Origin: JABJOR01 sp965603075 | GTDB taxonomy: Bacteria > Pseudomonadota > Alphaproteobacteria > Rhodospirillales > Casp-alpha2 | Length of the DNA: 64,000 nt | Assembly (NCBI GenBank): GCA_965603075.1 | Contig: CBFDBO010000002.1 | Span: 186,001-250,000, forward strand | Reading direction: 5' to 3' | Shown here: one piece after another, positions 32,689 through 41,167 of the stretch | How positions within the stretch are numbered: the stretch's first letter is position 1 | How the letters are laid out: every line of letters begins with the position of its first letter | Position numbers and translations under genes: made by a program | The notes under the pieces: model-generated | What the model saw: only the letters and a program-made list of their open reading frames with translations | What the model was told of the DNA's origin: nothing | Databases searched by the model: none

Positions 32689-33159
32689 TTACTCACCACG
32701 CCTGTGTTCGTTACGACCCGATTGAAACAGTTCGTTATCTTTGGAAATTTCCACGTATGCGTCTTCTAATACGTCGGCATCGATAAGATCTTTTGGGCGA
32801 CTGGCGATTTCGACCAAATTACCCGACGGATCCCGGGCGAACATTTGCATGGAGCCCGTGGCGATCCGTCGGACTTTGCCCCAGGGTTTAATATCGATGA
32901 CATCAGCGGCTTTCATGCGTCTGAAGACATCATTGAAGTCGTCTACAACAATGCAGAAATGCCCCCGGAAAGGTTTATCATCGACGAACTCATTCATATG
33001 AATTTGGCAACCGTTTCCAAATTTGAAAAACTGCGATGGAAAATCATGGTCGGGTGTTTCATCCAGTTCCAGTCCGACGATGTCACGGTAGAACGCGACC
33101 CCTTTGTCTAGATCATCGACCATGAGATTGATGTGATGCAGGTTTCTAATCTCTGACAT
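32689..33159 (-). CDS. VOC/glyoxalase-family metalloprotein
   Basis: The 156-residue protein begins with the typical beta-alpha-beta module NLHHINLMVDDLDKGVAFYRDIVGLEL. A candidate metal His sits in HHINLMV, and further ligands in GHFCIVVDD and GNLVEIASRP (Glu). VOC proteins act as lyases, epimerases or dioxygenases on small carbonyl compounds. It overlaps the stop of the enolase-superfamily gene by one base. No exact reaction can be assigned. Confidence 0.8.
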   Translation of the reverse strand: MSEIRNLHHINLMVDDLDKGVAFYRDIVGLELDETPDHDFPSQFFKFGNGCQIHMNEFVDDKPFRGHFCIVVDDFNDVFRRMKAADVIDIKPWGKVRRIATGSMQMFARDPSGNLVEIASRPKDLIDADVLEDAYVEISKDNELFQSGRNEHRRGE

Positions 33160-34340
33160 TATTGGGTATCCTTTACGGCGTACTCGTTCACAAAATCATT
33201 GTTAAGGGCCAGTCCCCATCCGGCACCTGTGGGGGGATTGAATTGACCATTTTCAGCCGAGATGGTTTCGCTCACCAAATCATTCAGTAAGGGGTTCGCC
33301 CCGAGTGAGAATTCAATGACCTGTGCGGCGGGACTTGCAAAACCAAGAGTGAGCCCGGCGATGAACGAGAATGCAGATCCCCAACAATGCGGCGCCAATT
33401 CCAATTGATTTGCCACGGCAAGAGCTGAAATTTTAAGGCCTTCGCTTAAGCCACCACAAATTGCCATGTCGGGCTGTAAAATATCGGCGGCTTGCCGGTC
33501 AATTAAATCTTGAAAATCGAAACAGGTGAATTCGCTTTCCCCCATAGAAATCGCCATAGGCGCGGATTGGCGGATCATGGCCATTGATTTGCGATTGTCC
33601 GCCGTGACGGGTTCTTCAAACCATCGAAGGTTGTAATCGGCTGTGCGCCGGCAGAATTCTCGGGCTTCTGCACCATTATAGGTACCATGAGCATCGACCA
33701 TGATATGGATGTCATCGCCTAAGAATTCGCGGGCGGCTTTGACACGGGCGACACTGGTTGAAATCGTTTCGTCCATAACGCCAATGCGCATTTTGACGGA
33801 ACGAAATCCTTTATCCACATAAGACTGCAATTGTGGTCCAATTTGATCAACCCCTGCCCAACCGCCACTGGCGTATCCGGTCATGGTGGGACGCGCGGGG
33901 CCACCAAGCAAATCAAGAACAGGTGTGTTCAGTCGTTTACCAGCCAGATCCCATAAGGCTAGATCAATGCCGCTCATGGCAGAAATCCAGAGACCGCGAC
34001 GGCCTAAAACGGGAAACGTACGACCACGAGACTCGCCATAATGAGCGCGAGACCCGTTGTAGAGTTCATTCCATAAGGCATTGATGTGTGACGCATTGCG
34101 ACCAACCAATTGGGGTTTAAGTTCACGTTCAATGATGGCGACAAGACCTTCACAGGATCCTTGTGATCCGACACCCGCTTTGGCTTCACCATAACCCTGC
34201 ATACCATTTTCCAAGGTTATGGTGACAAGTGTCATGTCAAAGCTGCTGATAATACCAAAATCAGATACGTGCTGATCCTCAATGGGTATCGGAAAGCTAA
34301 TCCACTTTGCTTCAATATTTGTGATGGTCATGCCGGTCAT
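33159..34340 (-). CDS. Enolase-superfamily (mandelate racemase/muconate lactonising group) sugar-acid dehydratase
   Basis: The 393-residue protein has the two-domain enolase-superfamily layout. Metal ligands are Asp in IMVDAHGTYNG, Glu in LRWFEEPVTADN and Glu in ISMGESEFTC. The base region is KMRIG after residue 175, and a His is found in ELAPHCWGSAF. These features fit the sugar-acid dehydratase part of the MR group, such as galactarate, fuconate or arabinonate dehydratases. The start may be the first or fourth codon, both ATG. Coupling with the VOC gene and the TIM-barrel gene suggests a second sugar-acid entry route beside the IlvD/Edd enzyme. Confidence 0.85.
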   Translation of the reverse strand: MTGMTITNIEAKWISFPIPIEDQHVSDFGIISSFDMTLVTITLENGMQGYGEAKAGVGSQGSCEGLVAIIERELKPQLVGRNASHINALWNELYNGSRAHYGESRGRTFPVLGRRGLWISAMSGIDLALWDLAGKRLNTPVLDLLGGPARPTMTGYASGGWAGVDQIGPQLQSYVDKGFRSVKMRIGVMDETISTSVARVKAAREFLGDDIHIMVDAHGTYNGAEAREFCRRTADYNLRWFEEPVTADNRKSMAMIRQSAPMAISMGESEFTCFDFQDLIDRQAADILQPDMAICGGLSEGLKISALAVANQLELAPHCWGSAFSFIAGLTLGFASPAAQVIEFSLGANPLLNDLVSETISAENGQFNPPTGAGWGLALNNDFVNEYAVKDTQ

Positions 34341-34346
34341 GAGACG

Positions 34347-35234
34347 TTACCCGATCAACGGGACAATGTGATTACAGGCACGTTTGACCATTTCAGTGTA
34401 AAACTCTTCACTGAGCAAGCTGCTACCGTGATCTACGATGAACTGTAATTGCTCGGGCGATATATCAACCGGGTTGGTTTCAACCTGACCAGGCCACTTT
34501 GTGACGGGGGTTCGATCCACCGGGCAAACAAATTCCAACGTAAGAGCGCCATCATAATTAACCTCTTTCAAGGTTTTGATGATTTCCGCCCAATTCAGAG
34601 ACCCCATACCAGGCGGCATACGGTTGTTGTCGGCGACATGGAAATCGACCAGTAAATCACCCGCTGTACGAATTGATTCCATGAAATCTTGCTCTTCAAT
34701 ATTCATGTGAAAGGCATCAAGACAGACACCACAATTAGGACCAACAGCCTTGGCAAGGGCAACGGCCTGATCTGCGCGGTTCATGAAATAGGTCTCGAAC
34801 CGGTTGAGAGGTTCTAAGGCCATTTTAATACCGTAGGACTCGGTGAGTTCGTAAACTTCTTTCAAACCATCGGTGACCCACTGCCATTCTTCTTCAGGGG
34901 TACCGTCGGGGGAAACTTTGCCAACGGTTGCCGGAACAACGGTTAATTCATGACCCTCAAGTTCATGAATCATGGTGGCGACACTTTTCATGTAATCGAC
35001 GGTCGCTGCACGCTGGGCTTCGTCCTTGGCGGCTAAATTGCGATCCCCCAAGGTTAGAGTGACAGAGCCCCAGCAAAACATGCCTAAATCTTTAAGTAAG
35101 GGGCGGATGTCTTTTGTATCGTACTGTTCGGGTTCACCGCTGATTTCGATACTTTGAAGGCCCCATTGTTTGCCACGACTTAATGTTGTCTCGACAGGCT
35201 CTGCGCGCATCCAGTTATGAGTTGATAAGTGCAT
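34347..35234 (-). CDS. TIM-barrel sugar epimerase/isomerase family protein
   Basis: The 295-residue protein is of the AP endonuclease-2/xylose isomerase-like superfamily. Probable metal ligands are Glu in KMALEPLNRFETYF, Asp and His in CGVCLDAFHMNIEE, His in LVDFHVADNNRMPPGMGSL and Glu in YDGALTLEFVCPV. These are the hallmarks of D-tagatose/D-psicose 3-epimerase-like proteins. It is the promoter-proximal gene of the minus-strand catabolic operon, divergent from the ROK regulator across a 437-bp region. The substrate is unknown. Confidence 0.83.
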   Translation of the reverse strand: MHLSTHNWMRAEPVETTLSRGKQWGLQSIEISGEPEQYDTKDIRPLLKDLGMFCWGSVTLTLGDRNLAAKDEAQRAATVDYMKSVATMIHELEGHELTVVPATVGKVSPDGTPEEEWQWVTDGLKEVYELTESYGIKMALEPLNRFETYFMNRADQAVALAKAVGPNCGVCLDAFHMNIEEQDFMESIRTAGDLLVDFHVADNNRMPPGMGSLNWAEIIKTLKEVNYDGALTLEFVCPVDRTPVTKWPGQVETNPVDISPEQLQFIVDHGSSLLSEEFYTEMVKRACNHIVPLIG

Positions 35235-35332
35235 TTAATCGTTCCCTGTTTAAATTAACATTTACGGCACGGATGATATTGGTATCCATATTTGCCAGTT
35301 CCCTGATCCATCTACATTGGATAAATCTTTTG

Positions 35333-35350
35333 TTTAATTCATGAACTAAA
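35333..35350. promoter_or_regulatory. Candidate ROK operator, copy 1
   Basis: TTTAATTCATGAACTAAA is an 18-bp dyad broken at one base pair. Its reverse complement matches the second copy 202 bp away at all but one position. The half-site TTAGTT resembles that of the Bacillus XylR (ROK) operator. Confidence 0.45.
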
Positions 35351-35534
35351 TAAAACACCAGAATTGACCGTTCTGTCAATAGGGTCAGTATAAAAATATG
35401 CAAAATATTGGAATAAGTTTAATTCTATGTTTATTATCAATAACTTGATGATCGTAAAATTAATACCGATGTATGCATAATTTTAAAAACCGTCATTCAG
35501 CAAGGTTTATTTTTACATTTGCATTTGAATATAT

Positions 35535-35552
35535 TTTAGTTTATGAATTAAA
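35535..35552. promoter_or_regulatory. Candidate ROK operator, copy 2
   Basis: TTTAGTTTATGAATTAAA is nearly the reverse complement of the dyad at 35333-35350. The centres are 202 bp apart (about 19 helical turns), which would allow looping between two bound repressors. Confidence 0.45.
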
Positions 35553-35621
35553 TAGCGAATAAAAATGATATATATACAGGGCGCTAAACAAACGATTCCC
35601 TGATGTACTGAATTAATCAAT

Positions 35622-35642
35622 TGATCCCCCTATTAAGGATCA
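35622..35642. promoter_or_regulatory. Dyad just upstream of the ROK gene
   Basis: TGATCC and GGATCA form perfect six-base arms separated by nine bases, ending 29 bp before the ROK start codon. It could serve autoregulation. It is unrelated in sequence to the two 18-bp dyads. Confidence 0.3.
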
Positions 35643-35671
35643 TTAGAATGTTGAAATTTTGGAGAAAATAA

Positions 35672-36853
35672 GTGGACCGTCAGTTTTCTAGCCGCTACCG
35701 GGTAATCAACTCAATCCGGCGGCATGAATTAATCAGTCGAGTGGAAATCGCTGAAACCACGGGTCTCAGCCGTTCTGCCATTACGGGTATCACGCATGAA
35801 TTAATGACACAGGGTCTAATTATAGAAACAACCGAAGGGGATCAATCTGGTTCACGTGGACGCCCCCGTGTCAAAATCGCCCTTAATCCTACGGCGGGTT
35901 ATGTGGTTGGGGTTAAATTGTCCCTTCATCAACTCAGTTGCGCAATCACTGATTTTTGCGGGAACGTTGTGCACGCTCTCACTCTCCCCTTTAATGGTGA
36001 CCAACCCCCTGAAGATGCGGCGGATATTGTTGAAACTGCGGTAAAAAGGTGTCTGTTCGATGCCAAGATCGCCTCTGAGCAAGTATTAGGGCTTTGTGTC
36101 GGTATTCCCGGTTATATCAGCCACGCCGAGGGTGTGTGTTACTGGAGTCCGGTTTTTAACAAACGCAACGTTTCTTTTACCAAATTATTAAAAGAGCGCT
36201 TTGATTGGGAATGTTTCATCGAAAACGATGCCAATCTGATCGCCCTCTCCGAGCATTGGTTTGGTAAAGGTAAGGAGCTCGATAACTTTGCCGTTGTTAC
36301 GGTGGAACACGGTATTGGTATGGGGCTTATTGTTAAAGGCTCTCTCTATCGTGGGTCGCACGGTATTGGTCCTGAGTTTGGCCATTCAAAAATCGTTTAT
36401 GATGGTCGACCTTGCCGTTGTGGGCAAAATGGCTGTGTTGAAGCCTATGCTTCAGATTATGCGATTTTAAGAGAAATAGATCCGTCTTTTTCACTGGCCG
36501 ATTACAATGCCAATCCACAATCGTTCCACCCCCTGATCGAAGATCTTACCCAACGGGCCCTTGAGGGCGATGAAGCGCTTATCGCTGTCTTTAGAGAAGC
36601 CGGTGAATGGTTAGGGCGCGCCATGGGGAATTTAATATCAATACTCAACCCACCGACGATCTTTCTCAGCGGTGAAGGTATGCGGGCCGGGCCTTTGATC
36701 ACGGATTCTGCGCGCGAAGCAGCTAGGGTTAATCAATTGGCTGATAATCACTTTGATACCGTTATAACAATAAACCTGACCAGTGATGATGTGTGGGCGC
36801 AAGGCGCCGCTGCATTGGTGTTGGAACACCTTTATCGAACGATTTCGAACTAA
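35672..36853 (+). CDS. ROK-family transcriptional regulator (XylR/NagC type)
   Basis: The GTG start at 35672 follows GGAGA by about seven bases. The 393-residue protein has an N-terminal winged helix (residues 10-60, SRVEIAETTGLSRSAITGITHELMTQGLI). A ROK sugar-kinase-like domain follows, with the zinc motif CRCGQNGCVEAYAS near residue 250 and GIGMGLIVKGSLYRGSHGIGPEFGH before it. It is divergent from the catabolic and transport operon and 125 bp upstream of the dehydratase gene, so it probably represses both until a sugar or sugar acid binds. ROK proteins of this kind control xylose and N-acetylglucosamine genes elsewhere. Confidence 0.9.
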   Translation: MDRQFSSRYRVINSIRRHELISRVEIAETTGLSRSAITGITHELMTQGLIIETTEGDQSGSRGRPRVKIALNPTAGYVVGVKLSLHQLSCAITDFCGNVVHALTLPFNGDQPPEDAADIVETAVKRCLFDAKIASEQVLGLCVGIPGYISHAEGVCYWSPVFNKRNVSFTKLLKERFDWECFIENDANLIALSEHWFGKGKELDNFAVVTVEHGIGMGLIVKGSLYRGSHGIGPEFGHSKIVYDGRPCRCGQNGCVEAYASDYAILREIDPSFSLADYNANPQSFHPLIEDLTQRALEGDEALIAVFREAGEWLGRAMGNLISILNPPTIFLSGEGMRAGPLITDSAREAARVNQLADNHFDTVITINLTSDDVWAQGAAALVLEHLYRTISN

Positions 36854-36978
36854 TTGGATGATCAGGGAAAGAATCGTGATTTATCAAACCGGATTAAGGG
36901 TGTGGCAGAAGTGTAGCGCCTACTAGATTTAAATAAGTACTTTTAATTTCGTATTTTCACATATGGGGAAAGACCAAA

Positions 36979-38760
36979 ATGGCCGATAATACAAGAAAAC
37001 CAGCTGTAAAACTTCGTTCTCAGTGGTGGTTTAACGATCCCGATGATATGGGCATGACCGCTATGTATCTGGAGCGGTATTTCAATTTCGGTTTAACGCA
37101 GGAAGAATTGCGCTCAGGTCGTCCGATCATCGGTATTGCGCAAACGGGCAGCGAGCTGTCTCCGTGTAACTATATCCATACTCAAATCGAAGGGCGTATC
37201 CGTGATGGTATCCGTGATGCGGGCGGTATTCCCATTGTGTTCCCCGTACACCCTATTCAGGAAACGGGCCGACGCCCAACCGCGGCATTAGACCGAAATT
37301 TAGCGTACATGGGATTGGTTGAATTGCTGCATGGCTATCCCTTTGACGGCGTGGTGCTGACAACGGGTTGTGACAAGACCACCCCGGCGTGTTTGATGGC
37401 GGCTTCGACCATGAATATCCCGGCGATTGTGTTATCGGGTGGTCCTATGCTCGATTCTTATTGGCGCGATAAAATGGCTGGTTCCGGAACAACCCATTGG
37501 GAAGCCCGAAAGCTTCATTCGCTGGGCGAGATGACCGATGATGACTATATCGGTATGGCCATTTCACAGGTGCCAAGCACCGGACATTGTAACACCATGG
37601 GTACGGCAACAACCATGAATTCATTGGCGGAAAGTTTGGGTATGTCCCTGCCCGGTTCAGCAACGATCCCTGCCCCCTACCGTGAACGCGCCGCCGTTGC
37701 TTATAAAACGGGTAAACGATGTGTCGATCTGGTGATGGATGATATCAAACCATCCGACATAATGACGCGCAAAGCATTTGAAAACGCGATTTCAATGAAT
37801 ACAGCACTCGGTGGTTCTACCAATGCGCAAGTTCATATTAATGCTATCGCCCGTCATGTGGGGGTGGAATTGGATATCGATGATTGGGAAAGTGTCGGTT
37901 ATGACATTCCGTTATTGGTAAACATGCAACCCGCTGGCGAATTCCTTGGTGAAGCCTTTCACCGGGCGGGTGGTGTGCCGGCTGTGATGCATGAATTGTT
38001 GGGGGCTAATCGCCTGCATGGTGATTGCATGACCGTTGCCGGAACCACCATTGCAGAAAATGCCCGTGAGACAACAGACCGCCGTTTGGTGAAACCATAT
38101 AATGATCCGATGAAATTAAATGCGGGATTCCTGATTATGAAGGGTAACCTGTTCGATGCTGCGATTATGAAAACATCTGGTATCGATCCTGATTTCCAAT
38201 CCCGGTATCTAGATAATCCGGATGATCCCAATGCTTTTGAATGTAAGGCTCTGGTCTTTGAAGGATCAGAAGATTACCACGCTCGGGTTAATGATGCGGA
38301 TCTGGGCATGGATGAAAATTCGATTTTGATAATTCGATATACAGGCCCTATTGGGTGGCCCGGGTCGGCGGAAGTTGTGAACATGCAACCCTCCGACGCT
38401 TTATTAAAAGCGGGCATCAGTTCTCTACCTACCATAGGTGATGGTCGCCAAAGCGGGACATCAGGCAGCCCGTCAATTCTAAACGCATCACCCGAAGCCG
38501 CTGAAGGCAAAGGTCTGGCTTTGGTAAAGTCGGGTGATATGATCCGCGTTGATTTGAATAAAAGAACGGTCAACATGCTGGTCAGCGATGAAGAACTTGC
38601 CAGCCGTGCGGCAAATTTAAAGCTCAACATCCGACCCCATCAAACCCCTTGGCAGGAAATCTATCGCTCTAGCGTTGGACCGTTGTCTATGGGGGGATGC
38701 ATGGAATTGGCAACAAACTATCATAATGTACGTCATGCCAAGCCTCGTAATAACCACTAG
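36979..38760 (+). CDS. IlvD/Edd-family sugar-acid dehydratase (pentonate dehydratase, XylD-like)
   Basis: The 593-residue protein belongs to the iron-sulfur dehydratases. Cluster cysteines are seen in ELSPCNYIH, TTGCDKTTPAC and STGHCNTMGTATT. Metal and substrate segments include ALGGSTNAQVHINAIARHVG and GDGRQSGTSGSPSILNASPEA. The length and TGSELSPCN variant point to the sugar-acid branch (xylonate, arabinonate) rather than branched-chain amino acid IlvD. It supplies the missing dehydratase between the lactonase and FAH dehydratase encoded 14 kb away on the other strand. A GGGGAAAG ribosome site precedes the ATG. Its last codons and stop lie in the first unit of a 32-bp tandem repeat. Confidence 0.9.
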   Translation: MADNTRKPAVKLRSQWWFNDPDDMGMTAMYLERYFNFGLTQEELRSGRPIIGIAQTGSELSPCNYIHTQIEGRIRDGIRDAGGIPIVFPVHPIQETGRRPTAALDRNLAYMGLVELLHGYPFDGVVLTTGCDKTTPACLMAASTMNIPAIVLSGGPMLDSYWRDKMAGSGTTHWEARKLHSLGEMTDDDYIGMAISQVPSTGHCNTMGTATTMNSLAESLGMSLPGSATIPAPYRERAAVAYKTGKRCVDLVMDDIKPSDIMTRKAFENAISMNTALGGSTNAQVHINAIARHVGVELDIDDWESVGYDIPLLVNMQPAGEFLGEAFHRAGGVPAVMHELLGANRLHGDCMTVAGTTIAENARETTDRRLVKPYNDPMKLNAGFLIMKGNLFDAAIMKTSGIDPDFQSRYLDNPDDPNAFECKALVFEGSEDYHARVNDADLGMDENSILIIRYTGPIGWPGSAEVVNMQPSDALLKAGISSLPTIGDGRQSGTSGSPSILNASPEAAEGKGLALVKSGDMIRVDLNKRTVNMLVSDEELASRAANLKLNIRPHQTPWQEIYRSSVGPLSMGGCMELATNYHNVRHAKPRNNH

Positions 38761-38834
38761 GGTTATTGATTTATTCACGTAATAACCACTAGGGTTATTG
38801 ATTTATTCACGTAATAACCACTAGGGTTATTGAT
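38746..38834. repeat. Tandem 32-bp repeat, 2.8 copies, each unit a hairpin
   Basis: Units begin at 38746, 38778 and 38810 and are identical over 32, 32 and 25 bases. Each holds the inverted repeat AATAACC-ACTAG-GGTTATT. The first unit contains the stop codon of the dehydratase gene and the array runs into the motB stop codon from the other side. The array therefore fills the whole convergent junction. No spacers are present, so it is not a CRISPR. It may act as a two-way terminator, though the stems are AT-rich. Confidence 0.9.
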
Positions 38835-39634
38835 TAATTATTTGTCGGTTGTTCTTGTCCTGTCACCGTATTGTCATCAATGAGTATAGAGATTTCCACG
38901 CGGCGATTCATGGCGCGGTTCTCAATGGTCTCGTTGTCGATGCGGGGACGGCTATCACCGAACCCTTGAATGGTGAGGTTCTGGGGTGAGATACCTTTGT
39001 TCTCTAAAAGCACCAATGCTACGGCGGCGGCACGTCCGGCAGAAAGCTCCCAATTAGATTTGTAATGCGCCCCCGGTGACAAGGGCACGTTATCGGTATG
39101 ACCACCGACGATGATTGTGCCTTTTGCTTCGACCAGTACCTCGGCAATCCGGTGGAGCATAATTTCAAAATCAAGGGTGATATCGGCGCTGCCCGTCAGA
39201 AAGGCTATTTCACTGGGGAAACGAAGTGTCACAATGCCGCTCTCACGATCAACCTCAATCCCCGTATCGGGTAAGTTCTCGGCGATGGTTTTTTTAAGGG
39301 TGTTTTCAAAATCTATGGTGCGTTGTTCCTGGGCTTCTTTTGCGGCCACCAACAAGTCTTCTTCGGAAACTTCTTCGGGGACAGATTTAATTTCGATGGA
39401 GCCCGGTTGGTCACTGGTTAGGGTTTCATTGAAGGACGATCCAAAGGCTTCCCGAAGAGATCCGGCCAAGGCCTTGTATTTTTCGACGTCAAGTGTTGAG
39501 TAGGTAAACAACAACACAAACAACGTAAACAGCAGCGCCATCAGATCACCAAATGTGACCATCCATGTGGGGGCGCCGGCAGATTTTGGACCGGCTGATT
39601 TAGGAGCCCGATCTTGCGTTTTGCGCTTCATCAA
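38834..39634 (-). CDS. motB: Flagellar stator protein MotB/PomB
   Basis: The 266-residue protein has one membrane helix (about residues 28-48) that starts with the ion-binding aspartate in TFGDLMALLFTLFVLL. A plug/linker and a C-terminal OmpA-like peptidoglycan-binding domain follow (TIIVGGHTDNVPLSPGAHYKSNWELSAGRA and RPRIDNETIENRAMNRRVEI). It anchors the stator to the cell wall. With the PomA-like partner the set looks like a sodium-type stator, which is inferred. The N-terminus has a short GPKSA duplication. Confidence 0.92.
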   Translation of the reverse strand: MMKRKTQDRAPKSAGPKSAGAPTWMVTFGDLMALLFTLFVLLFTYSTLDVEKYKALAGSLREAFGSSFNETLTSDQPGSIEIKSVPEEVSEEDLLVAAKEAQEQRTIDFENTLKKTIAENLPDTGIEVDRESGIVTLRFPSEIAFLTGSADITLDFEIMLHRIAEVLVEAKGTIIVGGHTDNVPLSPGAHYKSNWELSAGRAAAVALVLLENKGISPQNLTIQGFGDSRPRIDNETIENRAMNRRVEISILIDDNTVTGQEQPTNN

Positions 39635-39649
39635 GTTTCTCTTTGTGCT

Positions 39650-40450
39650 TTATTTCTCATCACCACTATCGGTGCTATCGCTACCCTCATCGTATGTTGC
39701 ATTTCGAATTTGACCAGAGGGCAAATGCGCGGCAAGTGTTTCTTCCATGATGTAACGGCTCTGACGAAGGTATATTAAATTGATACTTTCCACGATCAGA
39801 CCATGAACACTTTGTTCCTCACGAGTTTTTCTTGCTAATTTATCGGCGATGGGAATGGCGATAAGATTTGCAATCAGCGCGCCATAAAATGTTGTTAGCA
39901 TCGCAACGGCCATTGCAGGACCAATGGCGGCTGGATCGTCCAAACCGCTCAACATTTGCACCAATCCCACAAGCGTACCGATCATACCAAATGCGGGCGC
40001 AGACTCGCCAATACCACGGAACATGGCTTCGCCTTTTTCTTGAACAATAATGCTTTGATCAATTTCGGTGAGTACGATATTTTCGATGGCTTCAATTTTA
40101 TGTCCGTCGATAATCAGGCGAATACCATCCCGGAATAATTCGTTTGATATTTCAAATTTTTCTAATGCCAGTACGCCAGATTTTTTCGCAGCTACACCCA
40201 TTTCAATGGCAAGGTCATAAATTTCGGATGGATCATTGCTGACGTTCATGAATGCGGCTTTGCTGCCTGTCACAAAGGCGGCCAGAACATCTTTCAAGCG
40301 GAACTTGATCATTGTGGCGGCAAAGGTTCCGCCACAAACGATCATTAATCCCGCCGTATTAACGAATGAATTGATATCACCACCGGTTGCAATGGCGGCA
40401 AAGATAACCCCCAAACCAAAAATTAAACCAATTAACGTTGATATATCCAT
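39650..40450 (-). CDS. motA: Flagellar stator protein MotA/PomA
   Basis: The 266-residue protein has four membrane helices and the family motif FRGIGESAPAFGMIGTLVGLVQML before helix 3, with AMAVAMLTTFYGALIANLIAIPIADKL after it. The opening DISTLIGLIFGLGVIFAAIATGGDI resembles PomA more than the H+-type MotA of enteric bacteria. It forms the ion channel and rotor contact of the stator together with MotB, whose gene follows after 15 bp. No other flagellar structural gene is adjacent. Confidence 0.92.
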   Translation of the reverse strand: MDISTLIGLIFGLGVIFAAIATGGDINSFVNTAGLMIVCGGTFAATMIKFRLKDVLAAFVTGSKAAFMNVSNDPSEIYDLAIEMGVAAKKSGVLALEKFEISNELFRDGIRLIIDGHKIEAIENIVLTEIDQSIIVQEKGEAMFRGIGESAPAFGMIGTLVGLVQMLSGLDDPAAIGPAMAVAMLTTFYGALIANLIAIPIADKLARKTREEQSVHGLIVESINLIYLRQSRYIMEETLAAHLPSGQIRNATYDEGSDSTDSGDEK

Positions 40451-40583
40451 GTTTTATACCTGAGTTTAATAGCCAAGAATTTCATCAGACTATGTAGTAT
40501 ATATCACGCACTATAAGAACAAAAAATGATTGAAATCAATTTAATAACAGAATCAAAACTCTTTTGTGGTCTTCGATTGTATA

Positions 40584-41003
40584 TCAACTTTCAATTATTC
40601 TTGTCTCACGGGTAATATTACACGATTTGCCCAGCATCATGGAAGCGGAGCAATATTTCTCATGGGATAGCCGAACGGCATTCTCGACTTTGGTTTGACT
40701 AAGGCCCGTTCCCGTTACCGTGAAAACCATATGGATATCGGTGAACACACTGGGTACACCCTCGGCCCGTTTGGCATCCAAATCAACCACACAATCGATA
40801 ACGTCTTCACGTGATTTCTGCAAAATCATCACAACATCTATTCCCGCGCACCCGCCTAGCCCCATAAGGAGCAATTCCATAGGGCTCGCACCGACGGTGG
40901 GTCTATCTTTTGGCCCACCGGAAGCATCGATTAGAACGCCATGACCGGATTCTGACATGCCGACGAATTGGAAATCTTCTATCCATTTTACTTGTGATTT
41001 CAT
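40584..41003 (-). CDS. OsmC-family protein (YhfA-like)
   Basis: The 139-residue protein has the OsmC fold signatures SPMELLLMGLGGCAGIDVVMIL and LSHEKYCSASMML. These contain the two redox-active cysteines at about residues 52 and 120. Members either reduce organic hydroperoxides or, in the YhfA branch, have an unassigned role. Length and the GASPMELLLMGLGGC segment favour the YhfA-like branch. It is a single gene between motA and a divergent P-loop kinase gene. Confidence 0.87.
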   Translation of the reverse strand: MKSQVKWIEDFQFVGMSESGHGVLIDASGGPKDRPTVGASPMELLLMGLGGCAGIDVVMILQKSREDVIDCVVDLDAKRAEGVPSVFTDIHMVFTVTGTGLSQTKVENAVRLSHEKYCSASMMLGKSCNITRETRIIES

Positions 41004-41167
41004 TATTTAAATCCTGAAGAATAATTAAAGTTGTCGGCAATCTATCGCGCGCGGAACGGTGGTGCAATGGCGCAATCATGATAAAAGGTAAAGATGAATT
41101 CGGAAAATTTGATTGGGTCAGGTTTCTATTCATGCTATCAGTTTTCTATCCAAGGTATAGGAATCAA

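Larger units (their letters stand above)
35235..35671. other. AT-rich divergent promoter region of the sugar-acid island
   Basis: No gene is seen in these 437 bp. The stretch is AT-rich and holds three dyads listed separately (35333-35350, 35535-35552 and 35622-35642). It must contain the promoters for the minus-strand catabolic and transport operon and for the ROK gene. No unambiguous -35/-10 pair could be fixed by eye. Confidence 0.6.

Noticed and set aside
38746..38834. Possible CRISPR array (32-bp repeats)
   Set aside because: The units abut directly with no spacers, there are only three, and no cas gene is present.
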